Assembly (NCBI RefSeq): GCF_900166625.1
Contig: NZ_LT800499.1
Span: 2,149,731-2,213,730 of the forward strand
Direction of reading: 5' to 3'
DNA length: 64,000 bases
DNA from: Halobacillus massiliensis
GTDB taxonomy: Bacteria; Bacillota; Bacilli; Bacillales; Halobacillaceae
Below the pieces are notes generated by a model. That model ran no database searches. It was not told the DNA's origin and worked only from the letters and a program-made list of their open reading frames with translations. A program made the position numbers and the translations under genes. Shown piece by piece: positions 53,968 through 62,755 of this stretch (positions are counted from its first letter, which is position 1; the number at the start of each line of letters is the position of its first letter).

Positions 53968-56900
53968 TTAGAAAGTATTTTCTTCTTTATACACTTTTCT
54001 GTTTCTTAACTTATCGAGAATTAAATAAAGCACAGGGACAAGGACGAGTGTGATCAGGGTAGAGAACATTAGACCGAATACAATTGATATAGCAAGCGGC
54101 CTGAATAATACATCACCTGAAAAGATTACGGGTGTCAGTGCTGCAATCGATGTAAGTGTAGTAAGAATAATAGGACGAATTCTTGCACGACCGGCTTCAA
54201 TTACAGATCGTTCCACACTATCGTACGTATCTTTATTCTGTTCAATAAACTCAATAAGAATTATTGAATTTCGAACGACAATCCCTGAAAGTGAAACAAT
54301 ACCTAAGACAGCCAGGAAGCTCAGTGGTTCTCCTGAAACAAAGAGCCCAATAATTGCGCCAGTAATCGCGATAAATACAGAGCTTGTTACAAGGATAGGC
54401 ATCGTCAGGGAATTAAACTGCAATGCAATGGTCACATAGATCAAAAATAAAACAATGACAAACAGCTTTAATACTTCGACAAAAAATTCTGTTGTATCAT
54501 CAGATTCTCCAGTTTCCAACACAGAATATCCAGCTGGTAAACCGACTGTTACTGAATCGATGACTTCATTGGCAGCTTCCGTATATTGAGATTCTTCTCC
54601 TTCTTTTGGATAAGCTTCAATGGTAACCGTACGTTTGCCATCAAGATGAGGGATGCTGCCGGTCTGTTCTGTTTCTTCCTCGGTTATAATTTCAGAAAGC
54701 GAGATCAGTTCAGGCGGGCCATCTCCTGAAGAAACAGGAATCGTTAATTCTTCTAGATTAACGCCATCTTCTTCTCCGTCATCCACACGGAGCTGTACAG
54801 GCAGACGTTCCTGATCCTGGCTGAAAGCTGCCAGTGGTACTCCCGTATTAGCAAATTGAATTTGTGAAGTTACGGTTTCCGCATCAAGCCCATTTTCTGC
54901 AAGAAAATCCCGATCGGGAACATAGTTGATAACAGGCTGAGGGGTTCCTGTATTAAGTGATACAATTTCCGTTTCCTCTAGACCTTCAAGCTCTTTTTTA
55001 ATTTCGTTAGCTTCATTGACCAGTCTGTCAATATCAGGTCCTTGCAGCTTCAGTTCAATAGGAGGAGAAGGAGGCGGGCCGGAGACGATTGTATTTAAGA
55101 ATATCTCGGCATCGGGAAACTCTTCTCGGAGTGTCTCTGTCCATTCAGAAATAAAAGAAGAAGCACTCGTAGCCTCCCGGTCTACTCTTACTAAGAGCTG
55201 TCCTGTATTCTCACCAGACTGAGATAACGATTCATTAAATAAGTTAGGAAGTCCACTACCAGCATAAACAGCAGTTTCTGTTACGTTTTCTGCGTTAGTA
55301 TTTATATATTCAGCCATTTCTTCAATTTGAGATTGAGAATCTTCAATCATCGTTCCTTGAGGAAACTCTACTGAAATGGTTACTTCCGGACGGTCGGCTG
55401 CAGGGAAAAATTCAAAAGGAATCTTCAGTGCCAGCAAAGAGAGGGCTGCACAAAGTAAGAGTCCTATAATACCTGTTCTTACCGGTTTTCCTGTTACCTT
55501 AGGCAGAATGCCGTCTGCATATACTTTTTCCAGTTTATTAAAAGCTTTTCCTAATATACCGATGCTTTTATGCGAACGCTTTGAGTTTCTTCTCTGTCTT
55601 GCATATTGAACGGTTGGAATAAATGTCAACGCAATAAAAGTAGAAGCAACGACGGTGAAAATGAGTACGCTTGGCAATGCTCTAATAAAATCTCCATTTG
55701 AACCGGATATAAATGTTAAAGGAAAGAAGCTGAACACAATCATAAGTGTTGAAGTAATGATAGATTTTCGAACTTCCCAAACTCCGTTAACCGTACCTTC
55801 AAGCGGGGAGTCACCGAGCTGAAAACGCCGCTGTATATTATCGTTTACTACGATTGCATCATCTACTAATATCCCTATGGCTATAATCATTCCGATGATG
55901 GATATCTGGTTAAGATCTACTCCAATGTATGGAAGCGGAATTAACCCAATTAGAATTGATATCGGAATGGCAACGGCTACCAGTAGTGCAGATGAAAGGG
56001 GGAGGCCTAATATCATTATGGCAACTACAGCAAGAAAAGAAATCGCAAAAGATGTCAGCAGACTCGTGAATACCTCATCAATTACAGTACTTTGTGTATA
56101 AAATTGATCGACTGATACTCCTGAAGGCAAGTCATCTTTTAATCTGTTTACTTCTGAAGTGAGGGATTCCTGCAAGGCAGAAATATTTACGCCTTCTTCA
56201 GCGAGTATGGTTAAGGAGAGAGCCTGCTGATTCTCATAAGTAATGAGATCTTCAGGGTTCTTCGAAGTTCTTTCAACCGAACCTAATTCACCTAAAGTAA
56301 CAGGTTCATTATTGGCCTCCACCGGAATAGGAAGGTTCTCTAAATCTTCAAGGCTTGAAGCTTTATCAAAGGAAAGCTGAAAAATTTGATCATCGGATTT
56401 TTCTGTGCCAATAGCAGAAGGCGATAATTCCTGCTGAAGAACGGGCAATAGTTGACCGGCGGAAAGACGGTTGTCTTCTAATGATTGATTATCGAGCTCG
56501 ATTGTTATTTCTTCTTCAGGAAGCCCTTTGACTTGCAGTGATTCTACTCCTGCAATGGAAGTTAAACGTTCTTCCCATTCATCGACTGTATCTCTTAAAC
56601 TGTAAAGCGTCTCTTCGTCTTCAGCGAGCAGATGATAGGAAGCAACTGCGGAAGCCTGTGTATCTGTATTAACTTCAGGATCCTGGACAGCTTCTGGAAA
56701 AGAACCGGATGTGTCGACTACACTCTGCCGGATTTTTCCGTTAACGGTGCCCGCACTTGCATCATCGCTTATTACAGCCGTAATACTTGCAAAGCCGGCG
56801 GCTGATGATGAAGTTATTTCATCAATCCCGTCTATATTTAAAAGCTCTTCTTCCAATGGATTTACGATTGTATTTTCCACTTCCTCTGGACTTGCCCCAG

Positions 56901-57045
56901 GATATGCCGTCGTGATAGAGGACACGTTCACATTAATTTCCGGCACCTCACGTTTGGGCAGCTGAAAATATGTAAATACTCCTGTAAATAGGAGGATCAC
57001 AATTAGTACCCAAACCATTTTTTTATACTCAATTAGTTTTTTCAA
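53968..57045 (-). CDS. RND-family efflux transporter (AcrB/SwrC-like)
   Basis: A 1025-residue inner-membrane proton antiporter of the RND superfamily, comparable to B. subtilis SwrC, which exports surfactin and other amphiphiles. The first helix is followed by a large extracytoplasmic loop (VPEINVNVSSITTAYPGASP), a helix bundle with the proton-relay motif GILVDDAIVVNDN near residue 400, a second large loop (GPPPSPPIELKLQGPD), and a second bundle. Length and pseudo-twofold layout are typical. TTG 57045 follows GGAGGTGG. No adaptor or outer channel gene is adjacent, as expected in Gram-positives; no regulator gene adjoins it either. The substrate is unknown. Confidence 0.92.
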   Translation of the reverse strand: MKKLIEYKKMVWVLIVILLFTGVFTYFQLPKREVPEINVNVSSITTAYPGASPEEVENTIVNPLEEELLNIDGIDEITSSSAAGFASITAVISDDASAGTVNGKIRQSVVDTSGSFPEAVQDPEVNTDTQASAVASYHLLAEDEETLYSLRDTVDEWEERLTSIAGVESLQVKGLPEEEITIELDNQSLEDNRLSAGQLLPVLQQELSPSAIGTEKSDDQIFQLSFDKASSLEDLENLPIPVEANNEPVTLGELGSVERTSKNPEDLITYENQQALSLTILAEEGVNISALQESLTSEVNRLKDDLPSGVSVDQFYTQSTVIDEVFTSLLTSFAISFLAVVAIMILGLPLSSALLVAVAIPISILIGLIPLPYIGVDLNQISIIGMIIAIGILVDDAIVVNDNIQRRFQLGDSPLEGTVNGVWEVRKSIITSTLMIVFSFFPLTFISGSNGDFIRALPSVLIFTVVASTFIALTFIPTVQYARQRRNSKRSHKSIGILGKAFNKLEKVYADGILPKVTGKPVRTGIIGLLLCAALSLLALKIPFEFFPAADRPEVTISVEFPQGTMIEDSQSQIEEMAEYINTNAENVTETAVYAGSGLPNLFNESLSQSGENTGQLLVRVDREATSASSFISEWTETLREEFPDAEIFLNTIVSGPPPSPPIELKLQGPDIDRLVNEANEIKKELEGLEETEIVSLNTGTPQPVINYVPDRDFLAENGLDAETVTSQIQFANTGVPLAAFSQDQERLPVQLRVDDGEEDGVNLEELTIPVSSGDGPPELISLSEIITEEETEQTGSIPHLDGKRTVTIEAYPKEGEESQYTEAANEVIDSVTVGLPAGYSVLETGESDDTTEFFVEVLKLFVIVLFLIYVTIALQFNSLTMPILVTSSVFIAITGAIIGLFVSGEPLSFLAVLGIVSLSGIVVRNSIILIEFIEQNKDTYDSVERSVIEAGRARIRPIILTTLTSIAALTPVIFSGDVLFRPLAISIVFGLMFSTLITLVLVPVLYLILDKLRNRKVYKEENTF

Positions 57046-57081
57046 ACTAAGTCCACCTCCAATAAATTAATAATTAAGTAC

Positions 57082-57112
57082 AGTATAAACTTTTTTCTGA
57101 CACTTGTGTCAA
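57082..57112 (-). promoter_or_regulatory. RND pump promoter with palindrome over the -35 box
   Basis: On the minus strand the -35 TTGACA (57107-57112) is consensus; the -10 is TTTATA at 17 bases or TATACT (57082-57087) at 19. The inverted repeat TGACAC-TT-GTGTCA (57098-57111) covers the -35 box. Such placement suits a TetR- or MarR-type repressor. Confidence 0.6.
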
Positions 57113-57130
57113 AAATAATGCTCTGCAATG

Positions 57131-57139
57131 TGCTATTAT
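57131..57139 (+). promoter_or_regulatory. Extended -10 promoter of cdd
   Basis: TGCTATTAT is an extended -10 element about 77 bases before the cdd start. An inverted repeat, GGGAATA (57168-57174) and TATTCCC (57186-57192), lies in the presumed leader. Confidence 0.5.
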
Positions 57140-57215
57140 ATATTTTGAAATCGTTTTATTAGTCTTTGGGAATATTTATTGTCATTATTCCCTATAAAGA
57201 AGGGGAGCTTGCTAA

Positions 57216-57617
57216 ATGAATACACATCAACTAATTGAAGAAGCTAAAAATATACGTGAGAAGGCATACACGCCTTATTCAAAATTTAAAGTCGGAGCAG
57301 CATTGCTTACAAAGGAAGGTAAACTGTTCACAGGATGCAATATTGAAAATGCTGCCTATCCGGTGACATGTTGTGCTGAAAGGGTTGCGATCTTTAAGGC
57401 TATCTCGGAAGGGTATCACCAGTTTCAGACAATTGCCGTAGTAGCTGATACGCAGCGTCCCGTTCCCCCTTGCGGTTCCTGCCGGCAAGTTATGAGTGAG
57501 TTCTTTGAACCAGATCTTGAAATTCATTTAACGGATTTAAGCGGCACTGTAAAAACAATCACCATGGCCGAACTGCTTCCTTTCTCCTTTTCCCCTGACG
57601 ATTTAATTGATAAATAA
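57216..57617 (+). CDS. cdd: Cytidine deaminase
   Basis: A zinc enzyme of 133 residues turning cytidine and deoxycytidine into uridine forms for pyrimidine salvage. The N-terminal YTPYSKFKVGAAL and NIENAAYP motifs precede the active-site CAERVA (Cys and catalytic Glu near residues 54-56) and the second zinc site PPCGSCRQV near 88. ATG 57216 follows AAGGGGAG. In B. subtilis cdd is beside era; this location is different, and the divergent RND gene is probably unrelated to it. Confidence 0.95.
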   Translation: MNTHQLIEEAKNIREKAYTPYSKFKVGAALLTKEGKLFTGCNIENAAYPVTCCAERVAIFKAISEGYHQFQTIAVVADTQRPVPPCGSCRQVMSEFFEPDLEIHLTDLSGTVKTITMAELLPFSFSPDDLIDK

Positions 57618-57685
57618 GCGGTTTTTACAAAAAAAGGGGTAGACAGACTCCTGATCTGGCTTAAAATAGAGATGGAGTGTTGCTT

Positions 57686-58249
57686 ATGAAAACAATAGTA
57701 GTTACAGGCTATAAACCGATTGAACTTGGAATTTTTAAACACGATGATCCTAAGATTCAAATCATTAAAGAAGCGATAAAAAAAAGAATTCTATCTTTTA
57801 TAGATGATGGTGGAGAATGGGTGATTGTTTCCGGCCAAATGGGTGTAGAACTGTGGACAGCGGAGGTTGTGTTAGATTTAAAAAGCGAGTATGATATATT
57901 TTTAGGGATTATCCCTCCGTTTCTAAATCAGCAGCAAAGATGGCCGGAGCATCTGCAGGCTATATATGAAGAGACTCGTGAACAGGCTGATTTTTATAAG
58001 CCGGTTTATGAAAAAGAATATGAAGGACCGTATCAATTCAGAGCAAGAGATCAATTTCTTGTCGAGCATTCTAATGGCTGCCTGCTGCTTTATGATGAAG
58101 ATACACCTGGTTCTCCACAGTATTTTTTAAAACTTGTTTATCAATACAAACAGCATCATGATTATTTGGTAAGTTTCATTACTCCTCTCGACCTTGAAGA
58201 TACGGCAGAAGAGGTAAGGTTAGCCAGCCCGGATTACTGGGAGCAGTAA
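57686..58249 (+). CDS. ypsA: SLOG-family protein YpsA (DUF1273)
   Basis: A 187-residue cytoplasmic protein of the DprA/SLOG superfamily, with VVTGYKPIELGIF at the start, VSGQMGVELWTAEVVLDL near residue 52 and FLVEHSNGCLLLYDE near 128. In B. subtilis and Staphylococcus YpsA has been linked to cell-division control. ATG 57686 follows TGGAG; an in-frame GTG three codons upstream overlaps the site. It precedes gpsB, as in B. subtilis, which supports a division-related role. Confidence 0.9.
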   Translation: MKTIVVTGYKPIELGIFKHDDPKIQIIKEAIKKRILSFIDDGGEWVIVSGQMGVELWTAEVVLDLKSEYDIFLGIIPPFLNQQQRWPEHLQAIYEETREQADFYKPVYEKEYEGPYQFRARDQFLVEHSNGCLLLYDEDTPGSPQYFLKLVYQYKQHHDYLVSFITPLDLEDTAEEVRLASPDYWEQ

Positions 58250-58285
58250 AGCTTTAATTAAATGTGCCAACAGGGGTGATTAATT

Positions 58286-58618
58286 ATGAGTGAACAGAAG
58301 TACAAATTAGACGGCAAGACCATTTTGGAAAAAGACTTTAAGACTTCTATGCGCGGCTATAACCAGGAAGAAGTTGATGAATTTCTTGATTTAATTATCC
58401 AAGATTATGAAATGTTTCAAAAGGAAATTGATCACCTGAAACAGGAAAATCAAAGACTGAAGAAACAGCCGGTTAGAGATGATCAGCCGACACAGCGGAT
58501 GCGCCCAATTGGAAGCAGCAGCAATTCTACTCAGAACCACCAGATTAACTATGATATTTTAAAAAGAGTATCGAATTTGGAGAAAGCTGTGTTTGGCAAA
58601 AAATACGCAGAGGAATAA
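58286..58618 (+). CDS. gpsB: Cell-division regulator GpsB
   Basis: A 110-residue DivIVA-like coiled-coil protein that shuttles PBP1 (PonA) between the septum and the side wall. The N-terminal membrane-binding and PBP-binding part has LEKDFKTSMRGYNQEEVDEF, followed by a coiled coil to about residue 70, a linker, and the trimerising end RVSNLEKAVFGKK. ATG 58286 has an AGGGGTG site. Its likely partner PonA is encoded at 49.1-51.8 kb. rnpB follows. Confidence 0.95.
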   Translation: MSEQKYKLDGKTILEKDFKTSMRGYNQEEVDEFLDLIIQDYEMFQKEIDHLKQENQRLKKQPVRDDQPTQRMRPIGSSSNSTQNHQINYDILKRVSNLEKAVFGKKYAEE

Positions 58619-58652
58619 TGCTGGAATTTTCCAGTGACATCCTAAGGTTTTT

Positions 58653-58681
58653 TTGATAGTATTAAGAGACGTGCTTATAAC
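58653..58681 (+). promoter_or_regulatory. SigA promoter of rnpB
   Basis: TTGATA (58653-58658) and TATAAC (58676-58681) are exactly 17 bases apart. Transcription would start near 58688, at the 5' end of the RNase P RNA. Confidence 0.85.
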
Positions 58682-58689
58682 GTACGACA

Positions 58690-59092
58690 CATTTGAATAC
58701 TCGGGTAATCGCTGTATGGTATTTGCCATACAGAGGAAAGTCCATGCTCGCACAAGCTGAGATGCTTGTAGTGTTCGTGCTTGACGAAATCATAAGTCAA
58801 GGTAGCTTTTTAAGCTAACGGCAGAGAAGATCCCTAAGTTCTTTATGAATATGGGATCATACTCTTGAAAGTGCCACAGTGACGGAGCTGAAATAGAAAT
58901 ATTTCAGGTGGAACGAGGTAAACCCCGCGAGCGAGCAACCCAAATTTAGGTAGGGGCACTTTCGAACAGGGAAATGAACCTGAAGAAAGATCGCATTTCA
59001 TGCGAAAGATAGATGGTTACCACCGGAGTACGAGGTTGACCACCGTTTGCAGTACAATGGCACAGAACATGGCTTACAGAGTATTCAATGGT
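58690..59092 (+). ncRNA. rnpB: RNase P RNA, Bacillus (type B)
   Basis: The catalytic RNA that removes tRNA 5' leaders. Conserved pieces match B. subtilis rnpB in order: CGGGTAATCGCTG and GAGGAAAGTCCATGCTCGCA near the start, GAAAGTGCCACAGTGACG in the middle, GGTAAACCCC, and AGTACGAGGTTGA, GTTTGCAGTACAATGG and AACATGGCTTACAGA at the end. The terminal helix P1 forms between TTGAATACTC (58693-58702) and GAGTATTCAA (59079-59088). The ends are approximate to a few bases. It lies between gpsB and the rlmL-like gene, as in B. subtilis. Confidence 0.97.
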
Positions 59093-59108
59093 CATTTAAC
59101 ATCAAAGT

Positions 59109-59154
59109 AAACCCTTCTAAAAAAGCCAATGCTTTTTAGGAGGGTTTTTGTTTT
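59109..59154 (+). terminator. Terminator of rnpB
   Basis: AAACCCTTCTAAAAAAGC pairs with GCTTTTTAGGAGGGTTT with one mismatch, followed by a T-run. Confidence 0.88.
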
Positions 59155-59184
59155 ATAAAAGTGATATTTTGTAGGAGGACAAAT

Positions 59185-60321
59185 ATGAAACAGACAGTGA
59201 CACTGGTAGCCACGGCTGCCATGGGGTTAGAAGCAATAGTGGGTCGAGAAGTAAAAGCATTAGGGTATGAGGATATTCAAGTAGAAAACGGACGTGTCCT
59301 CTTTGAGGCCCCTGTATCGGCAATTCCAAGAGCTAACTTATGGCTTCGCACAGCAGATCGTGTGAAGATTCTTATAGGAAAATTCAAAGCCTATAGTTTT
59401 GATGAGTTGTTTGAACAGACAAAAGCACTACCGTGGGAACAGTTTATAACAGAAGAAGGAGAGTTTCCTGTTACAGGTAAATCCGTTAAGTCTAAGCTCT
59501 ATAGTGTTCCGGACTGTCAGTCTATCGTTAAAAAAGCGATAGTCGAACGGTTAAAGCAAAAATATGGGATCGCCTCTTTCCTAAAAGAAACAGGTGCATT
59601 TTATCGCGTAGAGGTGGCCATTCATAAAGATGAGGTGCGATTAACATTGGACACCTCTGGAAGCGGTCTTCATAAACGAGGCTATCGTGTGGGACAGGGT
59701 GAAGCTCCCTTAAAAGAAACGCTTGCAGCTGCTCTAGTTCAAGTTACAAATTGGCAGGCTGATCATCCGTTTATCGATCCTTTCTGCGGCTCTGGTACCA
59801 TTGCGATTGAAGCGGCTTTAATAGGACAGAATATCGCCCCGGGTTTCAACAGGGAATTTGCGTCTGAAAACTGGGAGATGATTCCCCGTTCTCATTGGGA
59901 CACAGCGTTTGAAGAGGCGGAAGACCTGGCGAATTATGATCAGCCGCTCGAAATTATAGGTTCAGATATTAGTCACGATATGATTTCCATTGCCAAACAG
60001 AATGCCATGGAGGCGGGGCTGGGAGATCTTGTGGAGTGGAAGCAGATGCAGGTGAAAGATTTGCATCCCCGTAAAGATAATGGCTATCTCGTGTCAAATC
60101 CTCCATACGGGGAAAGGATGGGAGAACGCGAGGAAGTCGAAGAGATGTACAGAGATCTTGGGTCCATTATGCGCGATTATCCTTCCTGGAGTGTTTATAT
60201 CCTTACTTCAAATGAGAAATTTGAGAATTTATATGGCAAGAACGCCACAAAAAAGCGTAAGCTGTTTAATGGGTTTATTAAAACCGATTACTATCAGTAT
60301 TTTGGCAGGCATATAAAATAG
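59185..60321 (+). CDS. THUMP-domain RNA methyltransferase (RlmL/YpsC type)
   Basis: A 378-residue SAM-dependent enzyme, probably methylating the N2 of a guanine in 23S rRNA (the G2445-type reaction of RlmL). An N-terminal ferredoxin-like/THUMP region (about 1-155) is followed by a Rossmann methyltransferase with FIDPFCGSGTIAIEAAL near residue 193 and the catalytic SNPPYGERMG near 305. ATG 59185 follows GTAGGAGG. It matches B. subtilis ypsC in place. The exact target site in the rRNA is inferred from the family. Confidence 0.9.
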   Translation: MKQTVTLVATAAMGLEAIVGREVKALGYEDIQVENGRVLFEAPVSAIPRANLWLRTADRVKILIGKFKAYSFDELFEQTKALPWEQFITEEGEFPVTGKSVKSKLYSVPDCQSIVKKAIVERLKQKYGIASFLKETGAFYRVEVAIHKDEVRLTLDTSGSGLHKRGYRVGQGEAPLKETLAAALVQVTNWQADHPFIDPFCGSGTIAIEAALIGQNIAPGFNREFASENWEMIPRSHWDTAFEEAEDLANYDQPLEIIGSDISHDMISIAKQNAMEAGLGDLVEWKQMQVKDLHPRKDNGYLVSNPPYGERMGEREEVEEMYRDLGSIMRDYPSWSVYILTSNEKFENLYGKNATKKRKLFNGFIKTDYYQYFGRHIK

Positions 60322-60335
60322 GGGGATGGTTACTT

Positions 60336-61826
60336 GTGAAAACAACAGAACAAAAATTTTGGGATCATTTAAGAGAACAGACTTCCTTTGGTGAAGCAAT
60401 TGGACTGATGGCCTGGGATATGAGAACGAAGGCGCCTAAAAAAGGGATGGATCACCGTTCGGAAGTCATAGGATTGCTCTCTCAGAAAGTGCATGATCTT
60501 CAAACATCTGAGACTTTAAAAAGTTACATTGATGAATTGAAGCCTCAAACAGAACCTGGACTTCTAAGAGATGCACTTCTGGAAGCTGAGGATACCTATA
60601 ATAAACAAACAAAAATTCCAACAGAGCTGTACAAAAAATTTGTTACTGTTCAGACGAAAGCAGAATCGGTATGGGTAGAAGCTAAAGAACAAAATGATTT
60701 TGAAAGCTTCCGCCCTTACCTTGAACAACTTGTTGATTTTAACCGACAGTTTGCTTCGTACTGGGGCTATGAGAACCATCCTTATGATGCTTTGCTTGAT
60801 CAATATGAGCCGGGAATTACAGTAGAGAAGCTCGATGAAGTATTTCCGCCGCTTCGTGAATCTTTAACCGCTCTTTTAAATAACATTCAGAACTCTCCTA
60901 ATCAGCCGGATGCTTCTGTCTTAAAAGGCCATTTTCCAAAAGAAAAACAGGAAGCTTTCAGCGAAGTCGTATTAAAAAGAATGAATTATGATTTTAATGC
61001 AGGACGCCTTGATGAAACCGTACACCCTTTTGCAATAGGCCTTAACACTGGAGATGTAAGAGTAACGACTAAATATGATGAAACTGATTTTCGTACAGCG
61101 GTATTTGGTACCATTCATGAAGGAGGACATGCGCTTTACGAGCAGAATATAGATCCTCAGCTCGCCTTTACACCACTTGCTACAGGAACTTCTATGGGTA
61201 TTCATGAATCTCAATCATTGTTCTGGGAAAACTTTGTAGCCAGAAGCCGCTCCTTCTGGCAGAACCATTATCAGCTTTTTCAGGACTATGCTCCCGAGAA
61301 TTTTAAGCAGCTTGATTTTACAGATTTCTTCCATGCAATCAACGAAGTCAAACCTTCCCTTATACGAATCGAAGCAGATGAACTGACGTATCCTCTTCAT
61401 ATTATGATTCGATATGAGTTGGAAAAGGCTTTAATTAACGGAGATATCGAGGTTCGTGATCTTCCCGATTTGTGGAACCAGAAGATGAAGGATTATTTAG
61501 GAATTGTTCCGCCGACAAATTCTGAAGGAGTTCTCCAGGACATTCACTGGGCAGGTGGAGACTTTGGTTATTTTCCTTCTTATGCCCTCGGGTACATGTA
61601 TGCCGCTCAACTTAACTATGTCCTGCGTCAAGAGCTGAATATGGACGATTTAATGGAAAAAGGAGATTTTGCTCAGATTCAGAAGTGGCTGACAGAGAAA
61701 GTACACCGCTTCGGTAAGCGCAAAAAACCGCTTGCTATTCTTCACGATGTAACTGGTGAAGGACTTAATTCAAGTTATCTAGTGGAATACTTAACAGCAA
61801 AATATAAGATGATTTATCAGTTTTAA
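60336..61826 (+). CDS. ypwA: Carboxypeptidase M32 (Taq family)
   Basis: A 496-residue zinc metallocarboxypeptidase, mostly helical, that trims C-terminal residues with broad specificity. The zinc motif is GTIHEGGHALYEQ (HExxH near residue 265), with IHESQSLFWEN about 30 residues later providing the third ligand, and RIEADELTYPLHI near 345. Length fits Bacillus YpwA. GTG 60336 follows AGGGGGATGG. A terminator ends it. Confidence 0.95.
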   Translation: MKTTEQKFWDHLREQTSFGEAIGLMAWDMRTKAPKKGMDHRSEVIGLLSQKVHDLQTSETLKSYIDELKPQTEPGLLRDALLEAEDTYNKQTKIPTELYKKFVTVQTKAESVWVEAKEQNDFESFRPYLEQLVDFNRQFASYWGYENHPYDALLDQYEPGITVEKLDEVFPPLRESLTALLNNIQNSPNQPDASVLKGHFPKEKQEAFSEVVLKRMNYDFNAGRLDETVHPFAIGLNTGDVRVTTKYDETDFRTAVFGTIHEGGHALYEQNIDPQLAFTPLATGTSMGIHESQSLFWENFVARSRSFWQNHYQLFQDYAPENFKQLDFTDFFHAINEVKPSLIRIEADELTYPLHIMIRYELEKALINGDIEVRDLPDLWNQKMKDYLGIVPPTNSEGVLQDIHWAGGDFGYFPSYALGYMYAAQLNYVLRQELNMDDLMEKGDFAQIQKWLTEKVHRFGKRKKPLAILHDVTGEGLNSSYLVEYLTAKYKMIYQF

Positions 61827-61840
61827 AACTTAAAGCCAGG

Positions 61841-61870
61841 CCCCCGGTAATTTTATCGGGGGATTTTTTC
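61841..61870 (+). terminator. Terminator of ypwA
   Basis: CCCCCG (61841-61846) pairs with CGGGGG (61857-61862), followed by ATTTTTT. Confidence 0.85.
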
Positions 61871-61886
61871 TTGCTTAAACTTAAAA

Positions 61887-61895
61887 TGGTATAAT
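61887..61895 (+). promoter_or_regulatory. Extended -10 promoter of the SDR gene
   Basis: TGGTATAAT is a perfect extended -10 element, 34 bases before the start. No good -35 is found at 17 bases. Confidence 0.6.
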
Positions 61896-61928
61896 ATTTT
61901 TAAAGTTCCAGAAAAAGGCGGGGAGAAT

Positions 61929-62696
61929 ATGTATTTACCTAATTTTCGATTAGATGGACAATTATCTGTAGTGACTGGTGGTACGAAAGGAATCGGCCGG
62001 GCAATTGCGCTGGCTTTTGCAGAATCCGGTTCGGATATTATCTTAATTGCAAGAAATAAAGAAGCACTCTTACATACGAAAGAAGAAATTCAATCACTCG
62101 GAAAAGAAGCAATTATCATTCAGGCTGATGTTGCTGATTACAAAGAAATAATCGATCAAGTCGAAAGTGTCCGAGACGGACGATCTATCGATGTATGGGT
62201 TAATAATGCCGGCATGAACATTCGCAGTGAAGCCGAACATGTAACAGAAGGAGAGTGGGAGCAGATAATATCAACCAATATGAAAAGTGCATTTTTCCTT
62301 TCCCAATATGCCGCTTCCGTTATGAAAGATCGTAAGAAAGGAAAGATCATTAATATTTCGTCAGTAGGCGGGCATACAGCCCTTCGTACTGGAGTCGTTT
62401 ATGCAATGACGAAGAGCGCCCTTATTCAAATGACGAAAAACCTGGCGATGGAATGGGGCAAGTATCAGATTAATGTAAATGCCATAGGTCCATGGTATTT
62501 TAAAACCTCTCTCACTGAAAAGCTGCTGCAAAACGAGGAGTACGTAGAGGCTATAAAAGAGAGAACACCTTTAAAGCGAATTGGAGAATTAAAAGAATTG
62601 ACCGGAAGTGCCTTGCTGTTAGCATCAGATGCCGGCAGTTACATGACAGGGCAGACTTTATTTGTTGACGGCGGAATGACGATTTATGGTTTTTAG
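61929..62696 (+). CDS. SDR-family oxidoreductase
   Basis: A 255-residue classical short-chain dehydrogenase/reductase. The cofactor motif TGGTKGIGRAIA (TGxxxGxG) is at residue 17, NNAGMN near 92, the catalytic Ser in ISSVGG near 144, and YAMTK (YxxxK) near 158. The Arg in position after the second strand (IARNKEAL) suggests NADPH. FabG-like or gluconate 5-dehydrogenase-like members look similar, and the substrate cannot be told. It lies 59 bases before the type III polyketide synthase gene, on the same strand, and may modify a related product. Confidence 0.85.
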   Translation: MYLPNFRLDGQLSVVTGGTKGIGRAIALAFAESGSDIILIARNKEALLHTKEEIQSLGKEAIIIQADVADYKEIIDQVESVRDGRSIDVWVNNAGMNIRSEAEHVTEGEWEQIISTNMKSAFFLSQYAASVMKDRKKGKIINISSVGGHTALRTGVVYAMTKSALIQMTKNLAMEWGKYQINVNAIGPWYFKTSLTEKLLQNEEYVEAIKERTPLKRIGELKELTGSALLLASDAGSYMTGQTLFVDGGMTIYGF

Positions 62697-62755
62697 AAAA
62701 GCATAAAATCAAGCAGATAGGTCATCCTATAACTGTTCCAGAAAGGATGGGTTGG

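Noticed and set aside
57216-57617. cdd and the divergent RND pump as a functional pair (nucleoside resistance)
   Set aside because: Divergent neighbours with separate promoters; the palindrome overlaps only the pump promoter, and no evidence links the pump to nucleosides.
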